Source of the DNA: Limonium bicolor
Lineage: Eukaryota; Streptophyta; Magnoliopsida; Caryophyllales; Plumbaginaceae
Length of the DNA: 64,000 nt
Reading direction: 5' to 3'
Assembly (NCBI GenBank): GCA_023374045.1
Contig: CM041777.1
Location: forward strand, 90,700,300-90,764,299
Made by a program: the position numbers and the translations under genes. Under the pieces are notes generated by a model that made no database searches, was not told the DNA's origin, and was given only the letters and a program-made list of their open reading frames with translations. Positions 1-10,996 of this stretch are shown one piece after another (within the stretch, counting starts at the first letter, position 1; each line of letters opens with the position of its first letter).

Positions 1-1478
1 AATTTACTTTGCTTCCCAAGAGATATGATCGGAATTTATCCAGAGCAAAGACTACTGCTAGAAGTTCCTTCTCAGTAGTTGAATAATTCTTCTGAGCGTC
101 GTTGAGGGTTCTACTTGCATAGTAGATGGTTCTCAAGATCTTCTCCTTCTTTTGACATAAAGCGGCACCCACTGCATAGTCGCTGGCGTCGCACATAATT
201 TCGAATGGAAGGCTCCAGTCTGGTGATATCACAATGGGGGCGGAGATGAGGCATTCTTTCAGTGTGTTGAAGGCTTGTAGGCATTTGTCAGTGAAGTCGA
301 ACTTGACGTCTTTAGCTAGGAGATCACATAGAGGTTTCGAAATTAAATTGGAGAAATCCTTGATAAACCTTCTATAGAACCCAGCATGGCCAAGGAAACT
401 TCTGATGTCTTTCACCGTCGAAGGTGGTGGTAATTTTTCAATAACTTCGACCTTGGCTTTGTCAACTTCAATGCCTTTTGAAGATATTTTATGCCCAAGA
501 ACTATTCCTTCTTTAACCATGAAATGGCATTTTTCCCAGTTAAGCACAAGGTTAGTTTCTTCACATCGGGTGAGGATAGCGTCCAGATTATTTAGACAGG
601 ATTCGAAAGTGTGACCAAAGACAGAGAAGTCGTCCATGAAGACTTCGATGCTCTTCTCAAGATAGTCGCTGAAGATTGCCATCATACATCTTTGAAATGT
701 GGCTGGGGCATTGCATAGACCAAAAGGCATCCGATTATATGCAAATGTCCCGTACGGGCATGTGAATGTGGTTTTGTCTTGGTCTTCAGAGGCAATGGGT
801 ATTTGAAAGTATCCTGAATACCCATCCAGGAAACAGTAGTAATCTTGCCCAGCCAATCTTTCCAGCATCTGATCAATGAACGGTAGAGGAAAGTGGTCCT
901 TCCGCGTTGCGCTGTTTAGTTTCCTGTAATCGATGCAGACTCTCCATCCCGTCGTGGTTCTCTGGGGGATTAGATCACCTTTGTCGTTGGGGACCACAGT
1001 GAGACCTCCTTTTTTCGGGACCACTTGAACGGGGCTCACCCATTTGCTGTCGGAGATGGAGTAGATTATCCCAGCGTCGAGAAGTTTGAGCACTTCTTTC
1101 TTTACTACGTCTTTCATGTTGGGATTCAGCCTTCTCTGTGGTTGGACTAAAGGCTTGTAGGTATCTTCCATGTATATGTGATGTGTGCAGAAATGGGGGT
1201 TGATACCTTTGATGTCCGAAATGGACCAGCCTATTGCCTTCTTGTGGCTCTGAAGGATCTTCACAAGCTGTTCTTCCTGTGTACTTGTTAGGGATGAAGA
1301 AATAATAACAGGCAAAGTACAAAATCAGAAAGTAAACATACTTCAGATGTGATGGCAATTGTTTCATTTCTACGAGAGGGGGTTGTTCAATGGATGGTGG
1401 TAACTTCTAGTAGATAGCTCTAATGGTTCTGGTGGTGGGTAGCGTGGTTTGTATATGATTTTATCTTATCCAGAGCTG
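1..1478 (-). pseudogene. Reverse transcriptase / RNase H part of family A pol (partial)
   Basis: Minus-strand pol segment. RT motifs in order: SKWVSPVQVV, WRVCIDYRKLN, FLDGYSGYFQIP, CPYGTFAYNRMPFGLCNAP and the catalytic FMDDFSVFG around 612-640. The RNase H start ([14 protein letters not shown]) lies near 196, and the window ends in [14 protein letters not shown]. Spacings between landmark codons (1171 to 637, and 637 to 196) are exact multiples of three, so RT and early RNase H seem open here. Near 1320-1340 the PR-RT linker has single-base deletions relative to the plus-strand copy (CC to C and a T run shortened), which shift the frame. Domain identity is sure; functionality is doubtful. 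Confidence 0.85.
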
Positions 1479-2230
1479 CTACCATTTGATTGTGTCAGGG
1501 TACATTAGTCGGTTATCACAGATTTCAGATAAAGCATTTTCAAGAGCGTCATTACGAATAATAGCAGATGAATTATCCTGCACAATAGAGTCGACAATGT
1601 CTATGAAAAAGGTATCTTCTATATCAGCGGGTTTCTTTATAACCTTGGACATGTCGTATTCTAAAGTTTCGTTATGCAGCCTTAAAATGATTTTTCCTTT
1701 TTCAACATCGATTAGTGCTCTAGCAGTTCTCATGAAAGGTCGTCCTAAGATTAAGGGCACCCTAGTGTCTTCTTCCATGTCAATTACAATAAAATCAGCG
1801 GGGAACACAAAAGTTCCTACAGTAACAATCAAATCTTCTATTATCCCTTTTGGGAATACTAAAGATCTATCTGCTAATTGTAATTGAATAGAAGTAGGCA
1901 TGCATTTACCAATCTTAAGTTTGTTGAAAGTTGAGAGTGGCATTAAATTGATACTAGCTCCTAGATCACATAGCCCACTACCACAATCAACATTATCAAT
2001 GGAACATGGAATAATTGGCAAACCTGGGTCTCCAAGTTTTGGAGGGAGACTCTTGAGAAGTACTGCTGACACTTCCTGTGTAAGGTGTACAGTTTCCACT
2101 TCCTGCAACGATCTTTTGTTGGTGATGATATCCTTCATGAACTTTGCGTATATTGGCATTTGTTTTAAAGCATCTGCAAAAGGAATATTAATCGTAGTTT
2201 CTTGAAGTGAGTTAGAAACTTTCCAAACTG
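1479..2230 (-). pseudogene. Retropepsin (aspartic protease) region of family A gag-pol
   Basis: Open for 226 codons (2159-1479). The active-site motif is CDLGASINLMP, with DLG where retroviruses have DTG or DSG, as is usual for Athila/Tat proteases. The flap and C-terminal part contain [19 protein letters not shown], matching the ILGRPF motif of plant gypsy proteases. The frame ends early at PDTIKW because one base is missing relative to the plus-strand copy, where PDTIEMVAALDK continues. In the element it would cut the Gag-Pol polyprotein. Confidence 0.85.
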
Positions 2231-3939
2231 TTCATCTAAATTTTTCTTTCTTATTCTGTTTGGAAAAGGAAGTGGGGGAAGAATTTTAGTGAGAGAGGAA
2301 GGAGTAGATTCAGGAGGCTCCTTCTCCTGGAAATAATTTTGAGGAGGAGGGGCTTCTTCAGCATCTTCTGTTCTTCTTCTTGAGGCTCATGAGCTTGCTG
2401 CTCTTGATTATCAGTATCATCTCGGGGAAGAGATGAGTTGAGCGGCCTACCACTTCTCAACGTCACTGCCTTGGCCTGTTCCCTTGGATTTGGATTTGGC
2501 TGACTAGGGAAGGCACCAGGTGGCCTTTGTGCAAGCTGCTGGCTGATTTGCTCCAACTGTTGGTTGGTTGTTGTATCTGGGCTTCAACCCTTCTGTTAGT
2601 GGCTTCTTGATCCACGAGTCTGTGGGTCGTAGTCACGAATCCTTTCATAGTTCCTGAATTCCTCATTTGGATCAGAAGAGGTTGAGGATGGTTGTTGTTG
2701 TTGCTGGAAACCTGGAGGGGCACCTTGTGCTCGATAACCTATTAGAATTTGGTTGGGGTCTGTTTCCCTGATAGGTATTGGAATTGTTGTTCTGCCCTCC
2801 TTGGTTTGATCATTATTTTTCCATGAGAAATTCGGGTGATTTCTCCATGGGTAGTTGTTGTTGAAGTTATTGTTGTAGGAATTACCGGGGCGGTTTCCTA
2901 TGAAGTTTACATCCTCGTACTGGTTTTTACCTTCGCACTGATGGGTTTCATGAGGACCGGCGCATATGACACATCCTTCTGTAGGTGGAACTGGTGGTGA
3001 ACTTGTAGGTGGGGAAGCTATTGTTTTTACGATTTCGTTTTGAGATGTTGTTAGCTTTTCCACCATCTTTGCAAGGGACGAGATCTGGGCTGATAAATGA
3101 TCCGTAGGCTCAACGTGGAGTAGGCCTGCTGCTCGTGGCGTTCTTCCCTTGGATCTCGTCCACTGTCTTGTATTGCTCGTCATGGTTTCGAGAAGGTCCA
3201 TTCCTTCTTTAGGAGATTTCATCATGAAACTTCCTCCTGCAGAGGAATTGACGAGTAGTCGGTTCCCATCATCCAGACCGTTGAAGAATGACAGGCAGAG
3301 GGATTGATCGTCAAGACCATGGTGGGAACACTTCATTAGCATATCCTTGAATCTGTCCCATGCGTCGTACAACGTTTCTCCCGGCTCCTGACAGAAAGTG
3401 TTGATTTCACCGATCAATTGCCTCGTTCTACTGGTTGGGTAGTATTTGGCAAGGAATTTTTGGGCCATTTGCAGCCATGTGGTGATTGATCGGGAGGGAA
3501 GACTTCGGTACCACCTGTTTGCTGAATCCGACAACGAGTGAGGAAATAGTTGTAGACGGATTCTTTCTTTGACGTTGCCGGTCTGACCAAAGGAATTGCA
3601 GAAGTCTAGGAAGAGACTCAGATGATTTGGGGCTTCATCTGGGTTCGCTCCACTAAACTTGCCTAAATCCCGGACGGCGGTGATGTAGTGGGTTTTGAAA
3701 GCCCATCGTCCGGTTTTGGTGTTAGTTCGGGGAGAACTATGGCTGATGCTCTTCCTTCGGTATCCGGTTGGTGGTAGTCAGAGAGCACTGGTGTTTGGTT
3801 GATTTCATGGTCCATTTCATTATAACTTCGTTATCGGCCATGGCTTGATTTCTCAGGTTTCTTTGTGCTTGTAATAAAGTGCGCTCGGGTTCGGGTCTCG
3901 GACTGATGGTGGAGAACCTCGGGTTCGAGTATTTGGCAT
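2231..3939 (-). pseudogene. Gag of inner family A element, frameshifted
   Basis: The start is at 3939 (MPNT...), by comparison with the plus-strand copy. The Retrotrans_gag core is at 3534-3180 (ANRWYRSLPSRSITTW, FLAKYYPTSRTRQLIGEINTF, GETLYDAWDRFKDML). A single zinc knuckle CVICAGPHETHQC (CX2CX3HX4C) lies near 2940-2980. Gag would coat the RNA and form the particle. Breaks: the N-terminal frame is lost before 3534, and around 2740-2815 a stretch reads out of frame and then returns, so two opposing indels flank an altered peptide. The Q/P/E-rich tail (2250-2600) is split between frames. Confidence 0.82.
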
Positions 3940-4438
3940 GCACAGAAGATAACTTGTGGTTGTCAGAAACTGTGAAATTAATTAGTAAATAGATAAGAAA
4001 GCAGAGATATTGGTTAGGCTGATAAACGTTAATTAAACAACACTGATATATATTTTTTTTATTTTATTTTTTAACAAGAGTAAAATGACAGAAAATAAGT
4101 GACAAGGGAAATTAAATGACAGAAATTATAAGTTAGTAGTTAGAGACAAAATTATAATTAGTAGTTAGTACGAAATTTAATGACAGAAATTAAATGTTAA
4201 GGACAATGGAAATTAAATGTTAAGGACAATGGAAATTAAATGTTAAGGACAATGGAAATTAAATGACAATAATATTAAGAAGTCAGAAGTCAGATGTCCA
4301 AAGTCAGAAGTCAGATGTCAGAAGTCAAATGTCCGAATTAGATGTCCGAAATTAGATTAACAACAAAATAATATAAACAAAATATTACAGTATAGCAAGT
4401 GAACTACCGGAAACTAGGGAAATTGATGGAATCAATCT
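3940..4438 (-). other. Family A 5' leader between primer site and gag
   Basis: A/T-rich untranslated leader with no gene. It holds three perfect 23-bp tandem units (4187-4255, each ending ACAATGG) and, at 4279-4350, repeated 9-11 nt blocks of the type AGTCAGATGTCC. Equivalent repeats occur in the leaders of the other two family A copies. A packaging or ribosome-shunting role is possible but cannot be shown from sequence. Confidence 0.6.
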
Positions 4439-4455
4439 CCCCGGCAACGGCGCCA
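4439..4455 (-). promoter_or_regulatory. Primer-binding site, tRNA-Asp
   Basis: Read on the minus strand this is TGGCGCCGTTGCCGGGG, exactly complementary to the 3' end of plant tRNA-Asp including CCA. It lies six bases inside the 5' LTR end, where minus-strand DNA synthesis would be primed. Confidence 0.93.
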
Positions 4456-5430
4456 AAAACTTGTTGGGATAAAACTACACTTAATATATATAGATTTATA
4501 GCAAACTAATAGGCAAGTGCACCTATTCGGAGTAGTAACAAGTGTCGTATCCACAGGAATTGTTCAATTATCCTAGTCTTGGTAGTTAATAAAAACTGTA
4601 AAAAGGGGTTTAGCCGGAGGCAAGCTTGATTTGTTGTTGGATTAGTACAGAAATAATAAAAACAGTAAAACAGTGTTGTGAGTGGATGGAAAATGTGCTA
4701 AGGAAGGTGAAATCGCCCAAATATAATTCAGATATTAATTATAATCCTGGTTTGCTCTTATTTGTCTGTTAAGAATTTATCTTGTGGCCTTCCTAAATCA
4801 TAGATAAGGACAACTCTTAATTAATTCAATAGACTTTTTACAATCAGAAAAAGTCTAAAATCATTAATTAGCTTTAAGCGAGAATTTTTATAACAGCGAT
4901 GGATTTTATCTGCTAATCAAGGAGATAATATCTAACGTTTATCTCTCTTTGTGGTCTATTCTCTAATTTACAAAATCATTGAAATTAGAGAAACCGTAAA
5001 TGCATAAAAATGATCAGTTGTTAAGCATTTAATAATTTAGAGAGATAAAACAAATATTTATAAGCAAACCCGGTATTATAAATATGTCTGAATTATTTTG
5101 GGGTTAAACACCCATCCTAAGCACAATATAAAATTACTCAGACATCGACAGTACTAAAAACAGAGTAAAGATAGAAATAGTCATTATTCAGAAACTGCTT
5201 GCGAAGAACGGGTCTGCACTCGCTCTCACTTCTGCTGCCTCTTTTCTCTCTTTGAAAATACTGCTTCTGTTTGAGTACGTACGTGAGTAAATGTGGTGAA
5301 GTGGTGAAATAAATAAAAGATGGAGAGTTATGGTGTTACGGGAGGAATTGAATGGAAGAGAATGGAGTGTGGTGTTGTTGTGTGATTTCTTTCAGTCTCT
5401 CGTACGTTGATTTAAGGTAGAAGGACTGGG

Positions 5431-5438
5431 TTTATATA
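5431..5438 (-). promoter_or_regulatory. LTR TATA box
   Basis: TATATAAA on the minus strand, inside the conserved context CTCTATATAAACCCAG. All family A LTR copies have a TATA box at the same place, downstream of the palindrome array. This is the likely core promoter of the genomic RNA. Confidence 0.7.
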
Positions 5439-5649
5439 GAGGCAGGGGAAGCTTGAAGATAGAGCTGGAGAGGAGACAGAACGAGTGGAGCTTGAGCTGG
5501 AGAACGCGTGAAAGGATTACAGGATAAGGGAGGTGCCAGTTGATGGAGTAGATGGATAAGTTACAGGCGCCGCAAAGGAAGAAGCAATTGGGAAGACAGT
5601 CGGCGAAGAAAACCAGTCGGGCGAAGAAAACCAGTCGCGACAGTTCTGG

Positions 5650-6060
5650 ATCTACGCTGCATTTTACTCTTGTCCGCGTGTTGTCCGTGTAGATGTCCGC
5701 CTTCAGTTAGGCGGACGTCTCACAGTCTTCTTAGTCTTGTCCGTGTGTTGTCCGCCTCTGGTTATGCGAACGTCTCACAATCTTGTCCGCCTGATATTAT
5801 GTGGACGCGGGGGCGGACGTCTCTCTCTGTGTCTTGTCCGCCTTATATTATGTGGACGCGGGGGCGGACGTCTCACGTTCCTCTCTATCTCTTGTCCGCC
5901 TTCAGTTACGCGGACACAGGGGAGGACATCTCCATCTCTTGTCCGCCTAATATTACGTGGACGCGGGGGCGGATGTCTCACAGCTTGTCCTCCTATAGTT
6001 ATGCGGACACAAAACAACTTGTCCGCTTGCTGTCTGCCTTTGTTTGGGCGGACACAACAT
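5650..6060 (-). repeat. GTCCGCC/GGCGGAC palindromic tandem array in U3
   Basis: At least five units begin GTCC(G/T)CCT at 5785, 5836, 5894, 5941 and 5987 (spacing 46-58 bp). Each contains inverted arms (GTCCGCC and GGCGGAC) around an A/T-rich centre such as TGATATTATG. Degenerate units flank the core. It sits where the plus-strand copy has a different palindrome array (44257-44517). Confidence 0.8.
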
Positions 6061-6320
6061 GGACGCGAGTCATGCGAACTTTGACTGGCTCTAGATTCTT
6101 CGGTTGGACTCCGTTTTTCGAGCCGTCTGCGCCTATGCGTTCGTCTCTTTGTCTACTTTGCTCCCAGCTTGGTTTTCCTCATTTTTAACCAATAAATTTG
6201 TGAGATAACAATAAAACATAAACTAGAGGAAAACTAACCGAAGATGAGAAATGAGCAAGAAAAGTGCTAATATTATATATGAAATACACCTATAAAACAT
6301 GCTCATTTAGACACTTATCA

Positions 6321-6975
6321 ACGGGCATGTGAATGTGGTTTTGTCTTGGTCTTCAGAGGCAATGGGTATTTGAAAGTATCCTGAATACCCATCCAGGAAG
6401 CAGTAGTAATCTTTCCCAGCCAATCTTTCCAGCATCTGATCAATGAATGGTAGAGGAAAGTGGTCCTTCCGCGTTGCGCTGTTCAGTTTCCTGTAATCGA
6501 TGCAGACTCTCCATCCCGTCGTGGTTCTCTAGGGGATTAGATCACCCTTGTCGTTGGGGACCACAGTAAGACCTCCTTTTTTCAGGACCACTTGAACGGG
6601 GCTCACCCATTTGCTGTCAGAGATGGAGTAGATAATCCCAGCGTCGAGAAGTTTGAGCACTTCTTTCTTTACTACGTCTTTCATGTTGGGATTCAGCCTT
6701 CTCTGTGGTTGGACTAAAGGCTTGTAGGTATCTTCCATGTATATGTGATGTGTGCAGAAATGGGGGTTGATACCTTTGATGTCCAAAATGGACCAGCCTA
6801 TTGCCTTCTTGTGGCTCTGAAGGATCTTCACAAGCTGTTCCTCCTGTGTACTTGTTAGGGATGAAGAAATAATAACAGGTAAAGTACAAAGATCAGAAAG
6901 ATAGACATACTTCAGGTGTGAAGGTATTGTTTCATTTCTACGAGAGGGGGTTGTTCGATTGATGGTGGTATCTTC
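6321..6975 (-). pseudogene. Reverse transcriptase fragment of outer family A element
   Basis: Covers the linker and N-terminal RT: GWSILDIKGINPHFCTHHIYMEDTYKP is spread over 6720-6810, followed by SKWVSPVQVV and the first RT motifs. A C-to-T change turns the glutamine codon after DLIP into TAG near 6531. Another change gives VVLKKGG in place of VVPKKGG. The segment ends abruptly at 6321 because the inner element inserted at the CPYG codons, so the catalytic DD motif is not present here. This copy is dead. Confidence 0.85.
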
Positions 6976-7805
6976 TTAGTAGAAAGCTCTAATGGTTCTG
7001 GTGGGGTAGCGTGGTTTTGTATATGATTTTATCTTATCCAGAGCTGCTACCATTTGGATTGTGTCAGGGCACATTGGTTGTTTATCACAGATTTCAGCTA
7101 AAGCATTTTCAAGAGCATCATTACGAATAATAGCAGATGAATTATCCTGCACAATAGAGTCGACAATGTCTATGAAAAAGGTGTCTTCTATATGAGCGGG
7201 TTTCTTTTTTACCTTGGACATGTCGTATTCTAAAGTTTCATTATGCAGCCTTAAAATGATTTTTCCTTTTTCAACATCGATTAGTGCTCTGGCAGTTCTC
7301 ATGAAAGGTCGTCCTAAGATTAAGGGCACCCTAGTGTCTTCTTCCATGTCAATTACAATAAAATCAGCGGGGAACACAAAAGTTCCTACAGTAACAATCA
7401 AATCTTCTATTATCCCTTTTGGGAATACTAAAGTTCTATCTGCTAATTGTAATTGAATAGAAGTAGGCATGCATTCACCAATCTTAAGTTTGTTGAAAGT
7501 TGAGAGTGGAATTAAATTGATACTAGCTCCTAGATCACATAGCCCACTACCACAATCAACATTATCAATGGAACATGGAATAATTGGCAAACCTGGGTCT
7601 CCAAGTTTTGGAGGGAGACTCTTGAGAAGCACTGCTGACACTTCCTGTGTAAGGTGTACAGTTTCCACTTCCTGCAACGATCTTTTGTTTGTGATGATAT
7701 CCTTCATGAACTTTGCGTATATTGGCATTTGTTTCAAAGCATCTGCAAAAGGAATATTAATTGTTAGTTTCTTGAAGTGAGTTAAAAACTTTCCAAACTA
7801 TTCAT
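6976..7805 (-). pseudogene. Retropepsin region of outer family A element
   Basis: Open for 253 codons (7737-6976), with DLGASINLIP as the active-site segment and [16 protein letters not shown] downstream. It differs from the inner copy by scattered substitutions (for example MP to IP after the active site). It ends by frameshift at TIRAFY, upstream of the RT linker. Confidence 0.85.
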
Positions 7806-9524
7806 CTAGATTTTCTTTCTTATTCTGTTTGGAAAAGGAAGTGGGGGAAGAATCTTAGTGAGAGAGGAAGGAGTAGATTTAGGAGGCTCCTTCTCCTTGG
7901 AAATATTTTTTGGAGGAGGAGGGGCTTCTTCAGCATCTTCTTGTTCTTCTTCTTGAGGCTCGTGAGCTTGCTGCTCTTGATTATCAATATCATCTCGGGG
8001 AAGAGATGAGTTGAGCGGCCTACCACTTCTCAACGTCACTGCCTTGGCCTGTTCCCTTGGATTTGGATTTGGCTGACTAGGGAAGGCACCAGGTGGCCTT
8101 TGTGCATGCTGCTGGCTGATTTGCTCCAACTGTTGGTTGGTTTGTTGTATCTGGGCTTCAACCCTTCTGTTAGTGGCTTCTTGATCCACGAGTCTGGTAT
8201 GGGTCATAGTCACGAATCCTTTCATTAGGTTCCTGAATTCCTCATTTGGATCAGAAGAGGTTTAGGATGGTTGTTGTTGTTGCTGGAAACCAGGAGAGGC
8301 ACCTTGTGCTCGATAACCTATATTAGAGTTTGGTTGGGGTCTGTTTCCCTGATAGGTATTGGAATTGTTGTTCTGCCCTCCTTGGTTCTGATCATTATTT
8401 TTCCATGAGAAATTCGGGTGATTTCTCCATGGGTAGTTGTTGTTGAAGTTATTGTTAGGAATTACCGGGGCGGTTCCCTATGAAGTTTACATCTTCGTAC
8501 TAATTTTTACCTTCACATTGATGGGTCTCATGGGGACCAGCACATATGGCACATCCTTCTGGTGATAGATTTGTAGGTGGGGAAGCTATTGTCTTCACGA
8601 TTTCGTTTTGAGAAGTTGTTAGCTTTTCCACCATCTTTGCAAGGGACGAGATCTGAGCCGATAAATGATCTGTAGGCTCAACATGGAGTAGGCCTGCTGC
8701 TCGTGGTGTTCTTCCTTTGGATCTCGTCCACTGTCTTGTATTGCTCGTCATGGTTTCGAGAAGATTCATCCCTTCTTGAGGAGATTTCATCATGAAACTT
8801 CCTCCTGCAGAGAAATTTACGAGTAGTCGGTTTCCATCATCTAGACCATTGAAGAATGACAGGCAGAGGGATTGATCGTCGAGACCATGGTGGGAACATT
8901 TCATCAACATATCCTTGACTCTGTCCCATGCGTCGTATAACGTTTCTCCCGGTTCCTGACAGAATGTGTTGATTTCACCGATCAATTGCCTTGTTCTACT
9001 GGTTGGGTAGTATTTGGCAAGGAATTTCTGGGCCATTTGCAACCATGTAGTGATTGATCGGGAGGGAAGACTTCGGTACCACCTGTTTGCTGAATCTGAC
9101 AACGAGTGAGGAAATAGTTGTAGACGGATTCTTTCTTTGACGTTGCGGTTTGACCAAAGGAATTACAGAAGTCTAGGAAAAGACTTAAATGATTGGGGCT
9201 TCATCAGGATTCGCTCCACTAAATTTGCCTAGATCCCGGACGGCGGTGATGTAGTGGGTTTTGAAAGCCCATCGTCCGGTTTCTAGCGGTGTTTAGTTCG
9301 GGGAGAACTATGGCTGATGCCCTTCCTTTGGTATCCGGTTGGTGGTAATCAGATAGGGCACGGTGTGTTCTGGTGATTTGGTTGATTTTCATGGTTCATT
9401 CTTCTATAACTTCGTTATTAGCCATGTTTTGATTTCTCAGGTTTCTTCTTGCTTGTAATAAAGTGCGCTCGGGTTCAGGTCTCGGATTGACAAGTGGAGA
9501 ACCTCGGGTTCGAGTGTTTGGCAT
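7806..9524 (-). pseudogene. Gag of outer family A element, frameshifted
   Basis: The start codon is at 9524 by homology. The Retrotrans_gag core is readable at 9102-8700 and a zinc knuckle CAICAGPHETHQC near 8520-8560. The proline/glutamine/glutamate-rich tail is at 8225-7806. At least one base is lost near 9145 (CCGG to CGG relative to the inner copy), and stops or shifts separate the core from the tail near 8500 and 8260. Protease follows downstream as in the other copies. Confidence 0.82.
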
Positions 9525-10055
9525 GCACAAAAGATACTTGATTTGTGAGAAACTACGAAATTAATTAGTAAATAGATAAAGAAAAGCAGAGATATTGGTT
9601 AGGCCGATAAACGTTAATAAACAACACTGATATATTTTTTTATATATATTTTTATATTTTTTAACAAGAGTAAAATGACAGAAAATAAGTGACAAGGGAA
9701 TTTAAATGACAAGGGAAATTTAAGGTTAGTAGTTAGAGACAGAAATTTAATGTTAGTAATTAGTTGACAGAAATTTAAATGACAGAAAATTAAATGACAT
9801 AAATTTAAGGTTAGTAGTTAGTATACTGGAAATTTAAATGTTAAGGACAATGGAATTTAAATGTTAAGACAATGGAATTTAAATGACAATAATATTAGCC
9901 AGTCAGAAGTCAGATGTCCAAAGTCAGAAGTCAGATGTCAGAAGTCAATGTCCGAAGTCAGATGTCCGAAATTAGATTAACAACAAATATAAAACAAAAT
10001 ATTACAGTATAGCAAGTGAACTACCGGAAACTAGGGAAATTGATGGAATCAATCT
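9525..10055 (-). other. Leader of outer family A element
   Basis: A/T-rich and non-coding. It has the same repeat types as the inner copy (GACAATGGAATTTAAATG units at about 9840-9890 and AGTCAGATGTCC blocks at 9900-9975), plus an A/T run at 9630-9660. Confidence 0.55.
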
Positions 10056-10072
10056 CCCCGGCAACGGCGCCA
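10056..10072 (-). promoter_or_regulatory. Primer-binding site, tRNA-Asp
   Basis: Minus-strand TGGCGCCGTTGCCGGGG, a 17-nt exact complement of the plant tRNA-Asp 3' end, six bases inside the LTR boundary at 10079. Confidence 0.93.
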
Positions 10073-10078
10073 AAAACT

Positions 10079-10867
10079 TGTTGGGATAGAACTACACGTT
10101 AATATATATAGATTTATAGCAAACTAAAAGGCAAGTGCACCTTATCGGAGTAGTATACAAGTGTCGTATCCACAGGGAAATTGTTCAATTATCCTAGTCT
10201 TGGTAGTTAATAAAACTGTAAAAAGGGGGTTTAGCCGGAGGCAAGCTTGATTTGTTGTTGGATTAGTACAGAAATAATAAAAACAGTAAAAACAGGTGAA
10301 TTAAGTGATTGGATGGAAATGTGCTAAGAAGGTGAAATCTCCCAATATAATTCAGATATTAATTATAATCCTGGTTTGCTCTTATTTGTCTGTTAAGAAT
10401 TTATCTTGTGGCCTTCCTAAATCATAGATAAGGACAACTCTTATTTAATTCAATAGACTTTTTACAATCAGAAAAAGTCTAAAATCATTAATTAGCTTTA
10501 AGCGAGAATTCTTTTTAAAGAACGCGATGGGTTTTATCTGCTAATCAAGGAGATAATATCTAAAGTTTATCTCTCTTTGTGGTCTATTCTCTAATTTACA
10601 AAATCATTGAAATTAGAGAACCGTAAATGCATAAAAATGATCAGTTGTTAAGCATTTAATAATTTAGAGAGATAAAACAAATATTTATAAGCAAACTCGG
10701 TATTATAAATACGTCTGAATTATTTTGGGGTTAAACACCCATCCTAAGCACAATATAAATTACTCAGACATCGACAGTACTAAAAATAGAGTAAAGATAG
10801 AAATAGTCATTATTCAGAAACTGCTTGGGAAAACGGGTATGCACTCGCTCTTACTTCTGCTGCCTCT
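10079..10867 (-). repeat. 5' LTR of outer family A element, U5-side part
   Basis: Begins TGTTGGGATAG and is collinear with 4462-5240 of the inner LTR up to the sequence CTGCCTCT, where the family B element interrupts it. The LTR resumes at 24775 after a repeated CCTCT. Confidence 0.9.
10863..10867. repeat. Target-site duplication, left copy (CCTCT)
   Basis: CCTCT precedes the family B element and recurs at 24775-24779. The uninterrupted inner family A LTR has this pentamer once at the same place (CTGCCTCTTTTCTC). Confidence 0.92.
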
Positions 10868-10966
10868 TGTAACACCCCTACCATTAATACAGTGCTTACC
10901 GTCCAATTTCCTTACATATCAGATACACGCAGCGGATATATGCTTACATACAATGGGTGATACAAT

Positions 10967-10996
10967 GCCGTTAGTCACCCACGTGACTAACAAGGC
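10967..10996 (-). other. Conserved LTR-end hairpin
   Basis: In transcript sense: GCC, two unpaired T, a 9-nt arm GTTAGTCAC, loop GTGG, the complementary arm GTGACTAAC, then GGC pairing with the outer GCC. It lies 99 nt from the LTR 3' end. Diverged LTRs at 43255, 57771 and 63119 keep the same structure. Confidence 0.75.

Larger units (their letters stand above)
1..6320 (-). mobile_element. Athila-like Ty3/gypsy retrotransposon, inner copy, cut by the left window edge
   Basis: Reading the minus strand from 6320, the order is 5' LTR, tRNA-Asp primer site, leader, gag, retropepsin and reverse transcriptase running into RNase H at position 1. Integrase and the 3' LTR lie outside the window. The protease motif DLGAS, the RT motif FMDDFSVFG and the tRNA-Asp primer site are typical of the Athila lineage. 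The base after the LTR (6321) falls inside an RT gene of the same family, at codons for the CPYG motif, so this copy inserted into an older family A element. The expected duplication is ACGGG (6321-6325); its partner is off-window. Confidence 0.88.
4462..6320 (-). repeat. 5' LTR of inner family A element (1859 bp)
   Basis: On the minus strand it starts TGATAAGTGTC at 6320 and ends ATCCCAACA at 4462. The U3 contains a GTCCGCC/GGCGGAC palindrome array (5650-6060) and a TATA box (5431-5438). The U5 end carries the ACAAGTGTCGTATCC segment shared with the other family A LTRs. Confidence 0.92.

Noticed and set aside
5670..6188. 172-codon cysteine-rich ORF over the GTCCGCC array (and similar ORFs at 12618, 25173, 44472, 53437)
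   Set aside because: Open only because the palindromic repeats avoid stops; it lies in LTR U3 and changes with repeat number.
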